Shown: piece by piece, positions 1-7,808 of the stretch
Numbering within the stretch: the first letter of the stretch is position 1
Layout of the letters: the number at the start of each line of letters is the position of its first letter
Source: an uncultured Bryobacteraceae bacterium
Lineage (GTDB): Bacteria; Acidobacteriota; Terriglobia; Bryobacterales; Bryobacteraceae
Direction of reading: 5' to 3'
Assembly (NCBI GenBank): GCA_937920635.1
Contig: CAKZUE010000046.1
Coordinates: forward strand, 1-64,000
DNA length: 64,000 nt
The notes under the pieces: generated by a model
The model's database searches: none
Seen by the model: only the letters and a program-made list of their open reading frames with translations
What the model was told of the DNA's origin: nothing
Translations under genes and position numbers: made by a program

Positions 1-30
1 GCCTGTCCGGGCGCAGTGGGCGTGAGTCTG

Positions 31-543
31 TCAGAGCGCGCGGACGCGCCTGCGGCGAATGAGAGCCACGGCGCTCAATCCGATGGCAGTGAGCAGATAG
101 GACGCCGGCTCCGGGATCTCGCCGCCGCCTTCGCCGCGGACGAGGAACGTTTCCGAGGCTGCGTGGAAGCGGTGGGCGTCGTCAGGAGCGAAGGGCGAGT
201 TGTACACGTAGCCTCTCTGAAAATCGCCGAAGTCACAGTGATCGTACTGATCAGAGAAGTACGGCGAAGCGCACTTCCGGCCGGGCGTGGTGAACTGCGT
301 GTACATTGCGCTCAGATTCGAGAACGACGATGTCCACTCAGAACTCGTCGGCAGCCGGAACCCGTGATGCAGGGTGATTGTGCCGCAGCCATTGGGGGCG
401 CACGGGGCGGCGTAGACCCATTCCAGCCCTCCTGCGTAAACAATCACGTTGGAGGGCGGGTCAATGCCGATCATGCTGGCGGCGGGAGCGGTGAGGGCGG
501 CTGCAGCAAGCAGAAGCGGCGCGCCCCAAAGGGGTGATTTCAT
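31..543 (-). CDS. PEP-CTERM sorting domain surface protein
   Basis: This is a secreted protein of 170 residues. It has an N-terminal signal peptide (MKSPLWG followed by an Ala/Leu-rich core). The C-terminus carries the exosortase signal: a PEP motif (PEPASY), a hydrophobic helix and an Arg cluster (RRRR). PEP-CTERM proteins are exported and processed by exosortase, often in exopolysaccharide producers. The central part has four or more cysteines and no domain I recognise. The start at 543 is chosen because GGAGGAG lies just upstream; the longer ORF start at 600 lacks a ribosome site. No exosortase gene is in the window. Confidence 0.85.
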   Translation of the reverse strand: MKSPLWGAPLLLAAAALTAPAASMIGIDPPSNVIVYAGGLEWVYAAPCAPNGCGTITLHHGFRLPTSSEWTSSFSNLSAMYTQFTTPGRKCASPYFSDQYDHCDFGDFQRGYVYNSPFAPDDAHRFHAASETFLVRGEGGGEIPEPASYLLTAIGLSAVALIRRRRVRAL

Positions 544-627
544 GTGAGTCTCCTCCAGAGTGGCAACCCCGAGATCCATACCCGGCTCCCGGGGAGGCAA
601 GGTTCCAGTACATCCAGAACTTTTCCA

Positions 628-656
628 AGCTTACGGTACATGGCAGGATGAGTCAA
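628..656 (-). promoter_or_regulatory. candidate sigma-70 promoter of the PEP-CTERM gene
   Basis: Read on the minus strand, TTGACT and TAAGCT are separated by exactly 17 bp. Transcription would begin near 621 and leave a leader of about 78 nt before the ATG at 543. The leader contains CTGGA twice, 9 bp apart (TTCTGGATGTACTGGAA), possibly a protein-binding site. Confidence 0.45.
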
Positions 657-763
657 GGAAAAAAGTTGCGCCCGCCCGCCGCACCGGGTGCAGTGGCAAC
701 CGAGGGAGCGGCGCTCACACCCGGTGACGTGCCCGCGGGGGCCACAGGTGGAATAATGGCAGC

Positions 764-1519
764 ATGCGACTCCGGCTGTGTTTCGTGCTCCTGCTTGTGT
801 GCGTGATGGCGGCGGCGCAGGATCCGCCCTTCCTGACCCAACAGGGATGGCAGCCGCTGCTGAACGGCAAAGACCTGACCGGGTGGCGCGCGCAGGATCC
901 TTCAAAGCCCCACGAATGGATGGCGGTGCGCGGCATCCGCTTCGACCGCTGGTACGGGCCCAAGCAACTCTACGGCGTGGGCGAGGGCGGCGACCGGATT
1001 CTGAACGGCAAGAACGGGCGCACGCAGAACCTCGTCACCGAGAAGAAATTCGGCGACATCGAGCTCTATATCGAATTCATGATCCCGCGCGGGTCGAACT
1101 CGGGCGTCTATCTGCACGGGCTGTACGAGGTGCAGATCCTCGACAGCTTCGGCTACGCCGACCTGACCACGGGCGACTGCGGCGCGATTTACCACCGCTG
1201 GCTGAACAACGGGCCCGTGGGCGGCTCGCCGCCGCGGGTGAATGCGATGAAGAACGCGGGCGAGTGGCAGAGTTACCATATCTGGTTCCGCGCGCCGCGG
1301 TTCGATTCTTCGGGCAAGAAAGTGGAAAACGCGCGCATGCTGCGGGTGATGTTCAACGGCGTGATGGTGCAGGACAACGTCGAGCTCGACGGCGGCACGC
1401 GCGCGCACATGGATATTCCCGAAGCGCCCGAGAACCCGGTCATGCTCCAGGGCGACCACGGTCCGGTGGCGTTCCGCAACATCTACTGGCGCCCGCTGGG
1501 CGAGCTGCCATGGCGATGA
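764..1519 (+). CDS. DUF1080 (3-keto-disaccharide hydrolase-like) secreted protein
   Basis: A 251-residue protein with a cleavable signal peptide (ending near AAAQD) and one DUF1080 domain of concanavalin-like fold. Diagnostic stretches are LLNGKDLTGWR near residue 33, the YIEFMIPRGSNSGVYLHG block near residue 105 and YEVQILDSFG. DUF1080 proteins are common in Acidobacteria and Planctomycetes; some act as 3-keto-glycoside hydrolases, so a role in periplasmic sugar breakdown is plausible. Its TGA overlaps the ATG of the next gene (ATGA), indicating translational coupling. Confidence 0.85.
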   Translation: MRLRLCFVLLLVCVMAAAQDPPFLTQQGWQPLLNGKDLTGWRAQDPSKPHEWMAVRGIRFDRWYGPKQLYGVGEGGDRILNGKNGRTQNLVTEKKFGDIELYIEFMIPRGSNSGVYLHGLYEVQILDSFGYADLTTGDCGAIYHRWLNNGPVGGSPPRVNAMKNAGEWQSYHIWFRAPRFDSSGKKVENARMLRVMFNGVMVQDNVELDGGTRAHMDIPEAPENPVMLQGDHGPVAFRNIYWRPLGELPWR

Positions 1520-2163
1520 ACGGGGGCTGGATCGACATCAGCGTGCCGCTGCGCGCGGGGATGACCGTGTGGCCGGGCGACGGCGCGCCGGGGATCGAGC
1601 GCGCGCAGTCGTTCGAGCGGGGGGATGCGTACAACCTGACGCGGCTGGCGATCAGCGCCCACACGGGCACGCACATGGACGCGCCACTGCACTTCCTGCG
1701 CGAGGGCCGGCCGATCGACACGCTGCCGCCGGAGGTGATGATCGGGCGCGCGCTCGTCGTGCGGGCGGACGGCGATGCGGTCCGCGCCGCCGATGTCCCG
1801 GACGCTCTGGAACCGGGCGCGCGGGTGCTGTTCCGCACGCGCAACAGCGAACGGGAAATGTTCGCCGGCACATTTTTTGAGGATTACGTTTTTCTGGCCC
1901 GCGACGCGGCGGAGAAGCTCGCCCGCGCCGGCGCCGCGCTGGTAGGCATCGACGCGCTCTCGGTGAGCGGCTTTCACGAAAACCCCGCGGAGACGCACCG
2001 CGTGCTGCTGGGAGCGGGCGTATGGATCCTGGAGGGCATCTGCCTGCGCGGCGTCGAGCCGGGCGAATACGAGATGGCGTGCCTGCCGCTGCGGATCGAA
2101 GGCGCCGACGGCGCCCCGGCGCGGGCGCTCCTCAAGCCGGTTCGCCGTCCCGGTGCGCCCTGA
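1516..2163 (+). CDS. cyclase family protein (kynurenine formamidase-like)
   Basis: A 215-residue cytoplasmic protein of the cyclase/KynB metal-dependent hydrolase family. The signature HTGTHMDAP, which supplies metal ligands and the catalytic His, lies near residue 52. The N-terminus IDISVPL is typical. Members hydrolyse N-formylkynurenine or other amide and lactone substrates; the substrate here cannot be told. The start at 1516 overlaps the upstream stop; an in-frame ATG at 1510 is the alternative. The 3' end overlaps the convergent aldo/keto reductase gene by 32 bp. Confidence 0.8.
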   Translation: MNGGWIDISVPLRAGMTVWPGDGAPGIERAQSFERGDAYNLTRLAISAHTGTHMDAPLHFLREGRPIDTLPPEVMIGRALVVRADGDAVRAADVPDALEPGARVLFRTRNSEREMFAGTFFEDYVFLARDAAEKLARAGAALVGIDALSVSGFHENPAETHRVLLGAGVWILEGICLRGVEPGEYEMACLPLRIEGADGAPARALLKPVRRPGAP

Positions 2164-3091
2164 AGCAGGCGCCCTGCGGGGCGCGCTTGTAGCGCTCGAC
2201 GCCCGAACCGGTCTTGCCTTTCGCCGTGCGCTCGAGCAGGGCGCTGATTTCCTGCGGCTGCATCTTGCGGAACGCGCGCAGCGCGGCGACGTTCTGTTCG
2301 AGCTGCTCGACCGTCTCGACGCCGGAGACGAGCGTGTCGATGTCCTGGCTCCAGGCGAAGCGCAGGCAATCGGCGATGGCGGCGACGTTCTGCGCGGTGA
2401 TCTGGCCCATGGCGTTCGACTTCATGGCGATGACGCCGAGCCCGCGGCGGCGCGCTTCCGGCAGCACCTGGCGGAGGAAGCTGAGGTAGTGGGGATCGAT
2501 CAGATTGACGGGCATCTGGATGGTCTCCCACACGTCGGTGGCCTTCAGCAGCCGCAGGTGGATCTCGGGGTCGCGGTGTCCGGTGAAGCCGATGTGGCGG
2601 ACCTTGCCCTGTTTTTTCGCGAGCACGAACGCTTCCAGCGAGCCGTTGGGGCCGAGGATCTGGTCGACTTCCGTGTGCTCGCTCACCTGGTGGCACTGCC
2701 AGAGGTCGATATAGTCGGTCTTCATGCGGCGGAGCTGCTGCTCGAGCACGCGCATGGCGCCGTCGCGCGTGTAGATCTCGCACTTGGTCATGAGCAGGAC
2801 CTTCTGGCGGTCCGCGCCGGAGAAGGCCTTGCCGAGGATCTCGTCGCTGCGCCCGCCGTGATAGCCGTTGGCGCTGTCGTAGAAGTTGAGGCCGAGATCG
2901 AAGGCGCGGCGGAGGATGCGCAGGGCTTCCTCTTCGCCGCGGACGTTCATGTGATATCCGCCGACGGCGATGCGGGTGACTTTGAGGCCGCTCTTGCCGA
3001 GCGTGGCCATGGGCAGGGGGCCAGGAGTTTGCGCGGCTGCGGGCAGGACGGCGCCGAGAGCGGCTGAGGTGACGAAAGCACGGCGTTGCAT
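2132..3091 (-). CDS. aldo/keto reductase with Tat-like signal peptide
   Basis: A 319-residue NADPH-dependent oxidoreductase of (beta/alpha)8 fold. The N-terminus MQRRAFVTSAALG looks like a twin-arginine export signal. The catalytic tetrad is visible: Asp and Tyr in FYDSANGY, Lys in LLMTK and His in WQCHQ. The C-terminal part keeps the family NADP-binding helices. Exported aldo/keto reductases with RR signals are typical of Acidobacteria and Planctomycetes. A purine-rich site (GAGGTTCCC region) precedes the ATG. The substrate is unknown. Confidence 0.85.
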   Translation of the reverse strand: MQRRAFVTSAALGAVLPAAAQTPGPLPMATLGKSGLKVTRIAVGGYHMNVRGEEEALRILRRAFDLGLNFYDSANGYHGGRSDEILGKAFSGADRQKVLLMTKCEIYTRDGAMRVLEQQLRRMKTDYIDLWQCHQVSEHTEVDQILGPNGSLEAFVLAKKQGKVRHIGFTGHRDPEIHLRLLKATDVWETIQMPVNLIDPHYLSFLRQVLPEARRRGLGVIAMKSNAMGQITAQNVAAIADCLRFAWSQDIDTLVSGVETVEQLEQNVAALRAFRKMQPQEISALLERTAKGKTGSGVERYKRAPQGACFRAHRDGEPA

Positions 3092-3161
3092 GGTTTAGGG
3101 AACCTCCTCGGGAGGAATTCAACTGCCTGAGGCTAGAATAAGGCAGATCGGGGGTTGTTGC

Positions 3162-4559
3162 ATGGCTCGTTACCTGAAATCGCTTCTTTGCGTAGCGGCG
3201 TGCCTGGCGGCCGCGGGGCAGACGCAGCCGGTGCGGCTGAGCGAGCTCAGCCAGGGATTCCAGCAACTCAGCCGCCGCGTGCACGCCTCGGTGGTGAAAG
3301 TGAGCACGGTGGGCTACCGGCAACTGGAGCCGGAGGAGAGCGACGAGCCGGGCGTGGCGGCGCGGCAGCAGAGCGCGGGCTCGGGTGTGATCATCGATCC
3401 CGGCGGACTGATCGTCACCAACGCGCACGTCGTGGTGGGCGCGCAGCGCGTGCAGGTGACGCTGCCGCCGGCGCCCGCTGACCGGCAGGCAGGCGGCGGA
3501 AGAGCCAGGCCGCGGACCGTGAGGGCGGAGGTGGCGGGGCTGGATCTGGAGACCGACGTGGCGCTGTTGCGGGTTTCGGAGACAGGTCTGCCCGCGCTGG
3601 AAATGGCCGATTCGGACGCAGTGGAGCAGGGCCAGCTCGTGTTCGCGTTCGGAAGCCCGCTGGGGCTGGACAACTCGGTGACGATGGGCGTGGTGAGCGC
3701 GCCGGCGCGGCAGTTGCGGGCCGACGACCCGATGATCTACATCCAGACCGACGCGCCCATCAACCCGGGCAATTCGGGCGGCCCGCTGGTGGACACCGAG
3801 GGGCGCATCATCGGAATCAACACGATGATCCTGTCGCAGTCGGGCGGCAACGAGGGGATCGGCTTCGCCGTGCCCTCGAATCTGGTGGCGAATGTGGTGG
3901 AGCAGTTGCGCCGCACGGGGCGCGTGATCCGCGGCGAGATCGGCGTGACGGTGCAGACCATCTCCGCCGCGCTGGCCCAGGGCTGGCGGCTGCCGCGGGA
4001 GTGGGGCGTGGTGGTGGCCGATGTCGAGCCGGAAGGGCAGGGGGATGCGGCCGGGCTCCGGGTGGGCGACGTGATCGTTTCGCTGAACGGACGGGCGATG
4101 GAAGACGCGCGGCAGTTCAACGTGAGCCTGTACCGGCCGGCGGTGGGCGAGACGATTGCGCTGGAGGTGCTGCGCGGCTCGAAGAAGCTGAATGTGTCCG
4201 TGCAGGTGGCCGAGCGGCATGACGAGGCGTCGACGTATGCCGAGCTGGCCAGCCGCGAGGAGAATCTGATTCCGGAGCTGGGGATTTTTGCGGTGGATCT
4301 GACGCCTGCCTTGCGGGACCAGTTGGCGCCGGCGCGGAGCGAGTCCGGGGGCGTGCTGGTGGCGGCGCGGCACGCCGACAGCGCGGTTCTGGAGGAGGGA
4401 TTCCGCGCGGGGGATCTGATCTATGCGGTGAACCGGACGCCCGTGCGGAGCGTGTCCGATTTGCGCGAATTCGTGCGGAAGCAGAAGCCCGGCGCGGCGC
4501 TGGCGTTCCAGGTGGAGCGCAACGGGCGGCTGCGGTTTGTGAGTTTCGAGTTGCCGTGA
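3162..4559 (+). CDS. HtrA/DegP-type periplasmic serine protease with two PDZ domains
   Basis: A 465-residue exported protease for envelope protein quality control. A signal peptide (to about residue 20) precedes a trypsin-like domain with a complete catalytic triad: His89 in TNAHVV, Asp132 in ETDVALL and Ser205 in NPGNSGGP. Two PDZ domains follow, at about residues 265-350 (GLRVGDVIVSLNG) and 375-465 (GFRAGDLIYAVN). Length and order fit DegP/DegQ. It stands alone on this strand and converges on the response regulator gene, with one stem-loop repeat in the gap. A TAGAAT -10-like hexamer lies 25 bp upstream of the ATG, without a good -35. Confidence 0.9.
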   Translation: MARYLKSLLCVAACLAAAGQTQPVRLSELSQGFQQLSRRVHASVVKVSTVGYRQLEPEESDEPGVAARQQSAGSGVIIDPGGLIVTNAHVVVGAQRVQVTLPPAPADRQAGGGRARPRTVRAEVAGLDLETDVALLRVSETGLPALEMADSDAVEQGQLVFAFGSPLGLDNSVTMGVVSAPARQLRADDPMIYIQTDAPINPGNSGGPLVDTEGRIIGINTMILSQSGGNEGIGFAVPSNLVANVVEQLRRTGRVIRGEIGVTVQTISAALAQGWRLPREWGVVVADVEPEGQGDAAGLRVGDVIVSLNGRAMEDARQFNVSLYRPAVGETIALEVLRGSKKLNVSVQVAERHDEASTYAELASREENLIPELGIFAVDLTPALRDQLAPARSESGGVLVAARHADSAVLEEGFRAGDLIYAVNRTPVRSVSDLREFVRKQKPGAALAFQVERNGRLRFVSFELP

Positions 4560-4645
4560 GGGGGGCCATCGGAACCGCGCGGGAGCAGGCCGCGGGGCCG
4601 CGACCAGGCGGCCCGTCACCGTTGCAACAAGCGACGCCACCGCAG

Positions 4646-4665
4646 CCCCCGGCCAGGGCCGGGGG
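4646..4665 (+). repeat. GC-rich stem-loop repeat, copy 1 (shared terminator candidate)
   Basis: CCCCCGGCC and GGCCGGGGG form a perfect 9-bp stem with a 2-nt centre, followed by GGAA. It sits in the convergent gap between the protease and the response regulator, directly after the regulator stop codon, so it could terminate both. Near-identical copies lie at 5466 and 5507. There is no T-tract. Confidence 0.6.
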
Positions 4666-4669
4666 GAAC

Positions 4670-5383
4670 CTAGCTTGCCGCCGGTTGTTGGGCGGACTGG
4701 ACGGGATCTTCGTTGAAGGAATAGCCGAAGCCGCGGACGCTGCGGATGAAGCACAGGGACTCGTTGTCGCCTTCGAGCTTCTGGCGAAGGCGGAGGATGT
4801 AGACGTCCACGGTGCGGTCGGTGACGGCGCGGTCGTGGCCCCAGACGGCGTCCAGCAGTTGCTCGCGGCTGAAGACGACGCCAGGGCGGGACATGAGGAA
4901 CTCCAGCAGGCGGAACTCGGTGGCGGTCAACGACACGGGCTTGCCGTCGAGGGTGACGCGGCAGGTGGCGCGGTCGAGCACGAGCGGACCCGACTGGACA
5001 GGGCGAGCCGGCGGCTGCGCCTGACGGAACTGGATCTTGACGCGGGCGATCAGCTCGCGGACGAAGAACGGCTTGACGATGTAGTCGCTGGCGCCCAGCT
5101 CCAGACCCAGAATGCGGTCGGTCTCCGAGGCGCGGGCGGTGAGGAAGATGATCGGGATGTGGGCCAGTTCGGGGCGGCTGCGGATGCCTTTGCAGATGTC
5201 GAGCCCGTCGGAGTCCGGCAGCATGATATCGAGAATGATCAGATCGGGGCGTTCGCGGCGGACCAGTTCAACGGCGCCGCGACCGGTCTGGCTGCCGACC
5301 ATCAGGTAGCCTTCCTTTTCCAGGTTGTACTTCAGGAGCGCGTACAGGTCGGTATCATCTTCGATCAGAAGGATTTTCTTCAT
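4670..5383 (-). CDS. PhoB/OmpR-family response regulator
   Basis: A 237-residue two-component DNA-binding regulator. The receiver domain (residues 1-120) has the acidic pair EDD at 8-10, phosphoacceptor Asp52 in LIILDIMLP, and Lys104 in VKPF. The winged-helix effector domain (about 135-225) contains LTATEFRLLEFL and the recognition region DRTVDVYILRLRQKL. This is the PhoB/PhoP layout. No histidine kinase is next to it. Its promoter region carries 7-mers repeated every 11 bp, which resemble a Pho box and suggest autoregulation. I therefore lean to a PhoB role, but other OmpR-family functions remain possible. Confidence 0.88.
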   Translation of the reverse strand: MKKILLIEDDTDLYALLKYNLEKEGYLMVGSQTGRGAVELVRRERPDLIILDIMLPDSDGLDICKGIRSRPELAHIPIIFLTARASETDRILGLELGASDYIVKPFFVRELIARVKIQFRQAQPPARPVQSGPLVLDRATCRVTLDGKPVSLTATEFRLLEFLMSRPGVVFSREQLLDAVWGHDRAVTDRTVDVYILRLRQKLEGDNESLCFIRSVRGFGYSFNEDPVQSAQQPAAS

Positions 5384-5420
5384 TAGCTCTTGTCTCTATT
5401 GTTACAGATACAGGCCCTCG

Positions 5421-5449
5421 ATTACAGAACCATGAACTTCGCGTGACAA
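5421..5449 (-). promoter_or_regulatory. promoter and Pho-box-like repeats of the response regulator
   Basis: On the minus strand three 7-mers, TTGTCAC, AGTTCAT and CTGTAAT, are separated by 4 bp each (11-bp period), the layout of a Pho box (CTGTCAT repeats). The same bases also read as a sigma-70 promoter: TTGTCA, 17 bp, TGTAAT. If both are real, the regulator would sit directly on its own promoter. Confidence 0.45.
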
Positions 5450-5465
5450 GGCTGCAAAGTTGGAG

Positions 5466-5487
5466 CCTCCGGCCCAAAGGCTGGGGG
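5466..5487 (+). repeat. GC-rich stem-loop repeat, copy 2
   Basis: CCTCCGGCC, a CAAA loop and GGCTGGGGG pair over 9 bp including two G-U pairs, followed by GGAA. The stem is kept relative to the other copies despite base changes, which suggests selection on structure. It lies upstream of the response regulator promoter. Confidence 0.55.
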
Positions 5488-5506
5488 GAAACCGCGCTGC
5501 GGGCAG

Positions 5507-5526
5507 CCTCCGGCCAGGGCCGGGGG
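5507..5526 (+). repeat. GC-rich stem-loop repeat, copy 3
   Basis: CCTCCGGCC and GGCCGGGGG form a 9-bp stem. The context GCAGCC...GGAA is shared with copy 1 at 4646. It lies 20 bp from copy 2 in the gap between the Idh-type gene and the response regulator gene. Confidence 0.55.
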
Positions 5527-5569
5527 GAAGCCACGGGCGGGCGATCCGGTGCAAAGTCCTGTGTTTGGT

Positions 5570-6928
5570 TCACACGGACTTCGGATCCGGGTGGACCCAC
5601 GGGGCGCGGTAGGGGCGGGCGAGCAGGCGGTTCAAATCCTCGCCGCCGCGGATGCGCCCGGCGGCTGCGTCCCAATGCAGGGTCTGGTTGAGCTGGGCAG
5701 AGAGGTTGGCGAGGATGCAGGAGGCGGTGGAGATGTGGCCCTGCTCGATGTCGGCGACGGGGCGGCGGTTGTTGTCGATCGCTGACAGCAGGTCCATCAT
5801 GTGATAGCGGATGGCCGGGGCGACGTGGCGCTCGAGGCGCTCTTCGGTCTTGTCCTCGGGGAACTGCTCGAGTTCGTAGGTGACGTCCCTGTGGACGGGC
5901 TGGCCTTCGTTGGGGATGAAGTCGTAAGAGAAGACGCTGGCCTTCAGGACGCCCTTTTCGCCATAGAAAAACGCGCCCCAGGTGTACTTGGGATCCGGCG
6001 GGGGCCCCCAGGTGCGGTGGGTCCAGACGATGTCGAGATCGTCGTGGCGGAAGATGGCGGTCTGGGTGTCGCTGATGTTGCCTTTGCCCCCCTTGGTGAC
6101 GTAGATGCCGCCGGAGGAAGAGACCGACTTCGGCCAGCCAAGATCGAGCATCCAGCGGACCATGTCATACATGTGGATGCACATGTCGCCGACGATGCCG
6201 TTGGAGTATTCCATGAACTGGCGCCAGCGGCCCGGATGCACCATGGGGTTGTAGGGGCGCATGGGGGCGGGGCCGGTCCACATTTCGTAATCGAGCCAGG
6301 CGGGCGGCTGCGTGTCGGGCGGATTTTCGCGCGAGCGCATGGCGTAGTAGCAGCAGATTTCGATGTGGCCGATGCGGCCCAGCTTGCCGGAGCGGATGAT
6401 CTCGTCGCGGGCCTCGATCAGGTGCGGCGTGGAGCGGCGCTGGGTGCCGACCTGGACGACGCGGTTGTACTTGCGCGCGGCGGCGAGGATGGCCTGCCCT
6501 TCGACCACGTCGACGCTGATGGGCTTCTGGAGATAAAGGTGGCAGCCGGCGCGGAGGGCTTCGATGGCGGGCAGAGCGTGCCAGTGATCGGGCGTGTCAA
6601 TGAGAACGATGTCGAGATCGCGCTCCTTGAGCATCTCGCGGTAGTCGCGGTAGAGGCGCGGTTTCTTCTTCGAGCGCTGGCGCTGGGAGGCGAGTTCGGC
6701 CGCCTGCTCCAGCATGCGCTGGTCGACGTCGCAGAGGGAGACGACCTCGACGTTGGCGACCTGGATGAGCCGGAACAGGTCGCACTTGCCGTACCAGCCG
6801 GGGCCGATGACGCCGACGCGGCGGATCTTATCGCGGTCGTAAGGCGGATGGGGCGTCTGGGCGGAGGCGCGGGCGGAGGCCAGCAGCGCGGGGACGGACT
6901 GGACGAAAGAGCGGCGGTTCATGGGCAT
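5570..6928 (-). CDS. Gfo/Idh/MocA family oxidoreductase, Tat-exported
   Basis: A 452-residue protein with a twin-arginine-like leader (NRRSFVQ) and an N-terminal Rossmann fold (VGVIGPGWYG). The family lysine motif appears as LQKPIS, so the catalytic Lys is kept. The C-terminal alpha/beta domain carries the WTGPAP and GGDM-type (VGDMCIHMYD) blocks common in exported Planctomycete and Acidobacterial members. These act as NAD(P)-dependent sugar or inositol dehydrogenases; the substrate is unknown. The start at 6928 (MPMNRR) or 6922 (MNRR) replaces the 568-residue ORF start, whose N-terminal third is antisense to the SDR gene. Confidence 0.85.
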   Translation of the reverse strand: MPMNRRSFVQSVPALLASARASAQTPHPPYDRDKIRRVGVIGPGWYGKCDLFRLIQVANVEVVSLCDVDQRMLEQAAELASQRQRSKKKPRLYRDYREMLKERDLDIVLIDTPDHWHALPAIEALRAGCHLYLQKPISVDVVEGQAILAAARKYNRVVQVGTQRRSTPHLIEARDEIIRSGKLGRIGHIEICCYYAMRSRENPPDTQPPAWLDYEMWTGPAPMRPYNPMVHPGRWRQFMEYSNGIVGDMCIHMYDMVRWMLDLGWPKSVSSSGGIYVTKGGKGNISDTQTAIFRHDDLDIVWTHRTWGPPPDPKYTWGAFFYGEKGVLKASVFSYDFIPNEGQPVHRDVTYELEQFPEDKTEERLERHVAPAIRYHMMDLLSAIDNNRRPVADIEQGHISTASCILANLSAQLNQTLHWDAAAGRIRGGEDLNRLLARPYRAPWVHPDPKSV

Positions 6929-6986
6929 GGAAAGAGTATATCGATGGCGGGAGGCGGTGGAGTAGGATGGGGCGGCGGAGCACACG

Positions 6987-7775
6987 ATGGCAGGCATGAG
7001 ACTCACGGGCAAGGTGGCGGTGGTGACCGGCGGAGCGCAGGGCATCGGGCGCGCCTGCTGCGAGGAGCTGGCGCGGGAGGGGGCGCGAGTGGCTTTTCTG
7101 GACAGAAACGCGGAGGCGGGCGAGGCGGCGCGGCTCGGGATGGAGGAACAAGATCTGGACGTTCTGTTTTTGCAGGCCGATGTGACGCGGGAGGAGGAAG
7201 TGGCGGCGGCGTTCGCGCGGCTCCGGGAGCGATGGCAGCCGGCGGAGATCCTGGTGAACAACGCCGGCGGCAACACCTGGTACGACCCGGTGCGGATGAG
7301 CGCGGCGGAGTGGGACGCGGCGATGGCGCTGAATCTGAAGTCGGCGTGGCTGTGCGCGCGGGCGGCGCTGCCGGGGATGCTGGAGCGCGGGGCGGGGGTG
7401 ATCGTGAATGTGAGTTCGCTGCACGCGCGGATGACGGCGCGCGGGATGTTTCCTTATGCGGCGGCAAAGGCGGGGCTGGTGGGGCTGACGCGGAGCCTGG
7501 CGCTGGAGTACGGACCGGCGGGGGTGCGCGTGAACGCGGTGCTGCCGGGGTGGACGAGGACGCCGCCGGTGGAGGCGTGGCTCGGGCGCGGCGGCAATCC
7601 TGTCGAGGAAGAGAGGCGTCTGGCGGCGGTACATCCGCTGGGCAGGATTGCGGAGGCGCGGGAGGTGGCGCGGGTGGTGGTGTTTCTGGCTTCCGGCGAC
7701 GCCTCGGCGGTGACCGGGGCGGAGATCGTGGCCGACTGCGGGCTGAGCGCGAAGTACGCGGGTCAGGAGGAATAG
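6987..7775 (+). CDS. SDR family NAD(P)-dependent oxidoreductase
   Basis: A 262-residue classical short-chain dehydrogenase. It has the cofactor motif TGGAQGIG near residue 15, the NNAG stabilising motif near 90, and the catalytic Ser and YAAAK (Tyr, Lys) near 141-158. The C-terminal V(T/S)GAEIVADCG block is typical of FabG-like enzymes. Divergent from the Idh-type gene with a 58-bp gap. It may act on sugars or polyols; the exact substrate is not evident. Confidence 0.85.
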   Translation: MAGMRLTGKVAVVTGGAQGIGRACCEELAREGARVAFLDRNAEAGEAARLGMEEQDLDVLFLQADVTREEEVAAAFARLRERWQPAEILVNNAGGNTWYDPVRMSAAEWDAAMALNLKSAWLCARAALPGMLERGAGVIVNVSSLHARMTARGMFPYAAAKAGLVGLTRSLALEYGPAGVRVNAVLPGWTRTPPVEAWLGRGGNPVEEERRLAAVHPLGRIAEAREVARVVVFLASGDASAVTGAEIVADCGLSAKYAGQEE

Positions 7776-7808
7776 GCCAGCTGAACCTGCGCCGCGCGTG
7801 GAGCCGGC

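Noticed and set aside
1974-4754. 926-residue minus-strand ORF
   Set aside because: It is antisense to the HtrA protease and out of frame with the aldo/keto reductase; Arg/Pro/His-rich composition is typical of a high-GC shadow.
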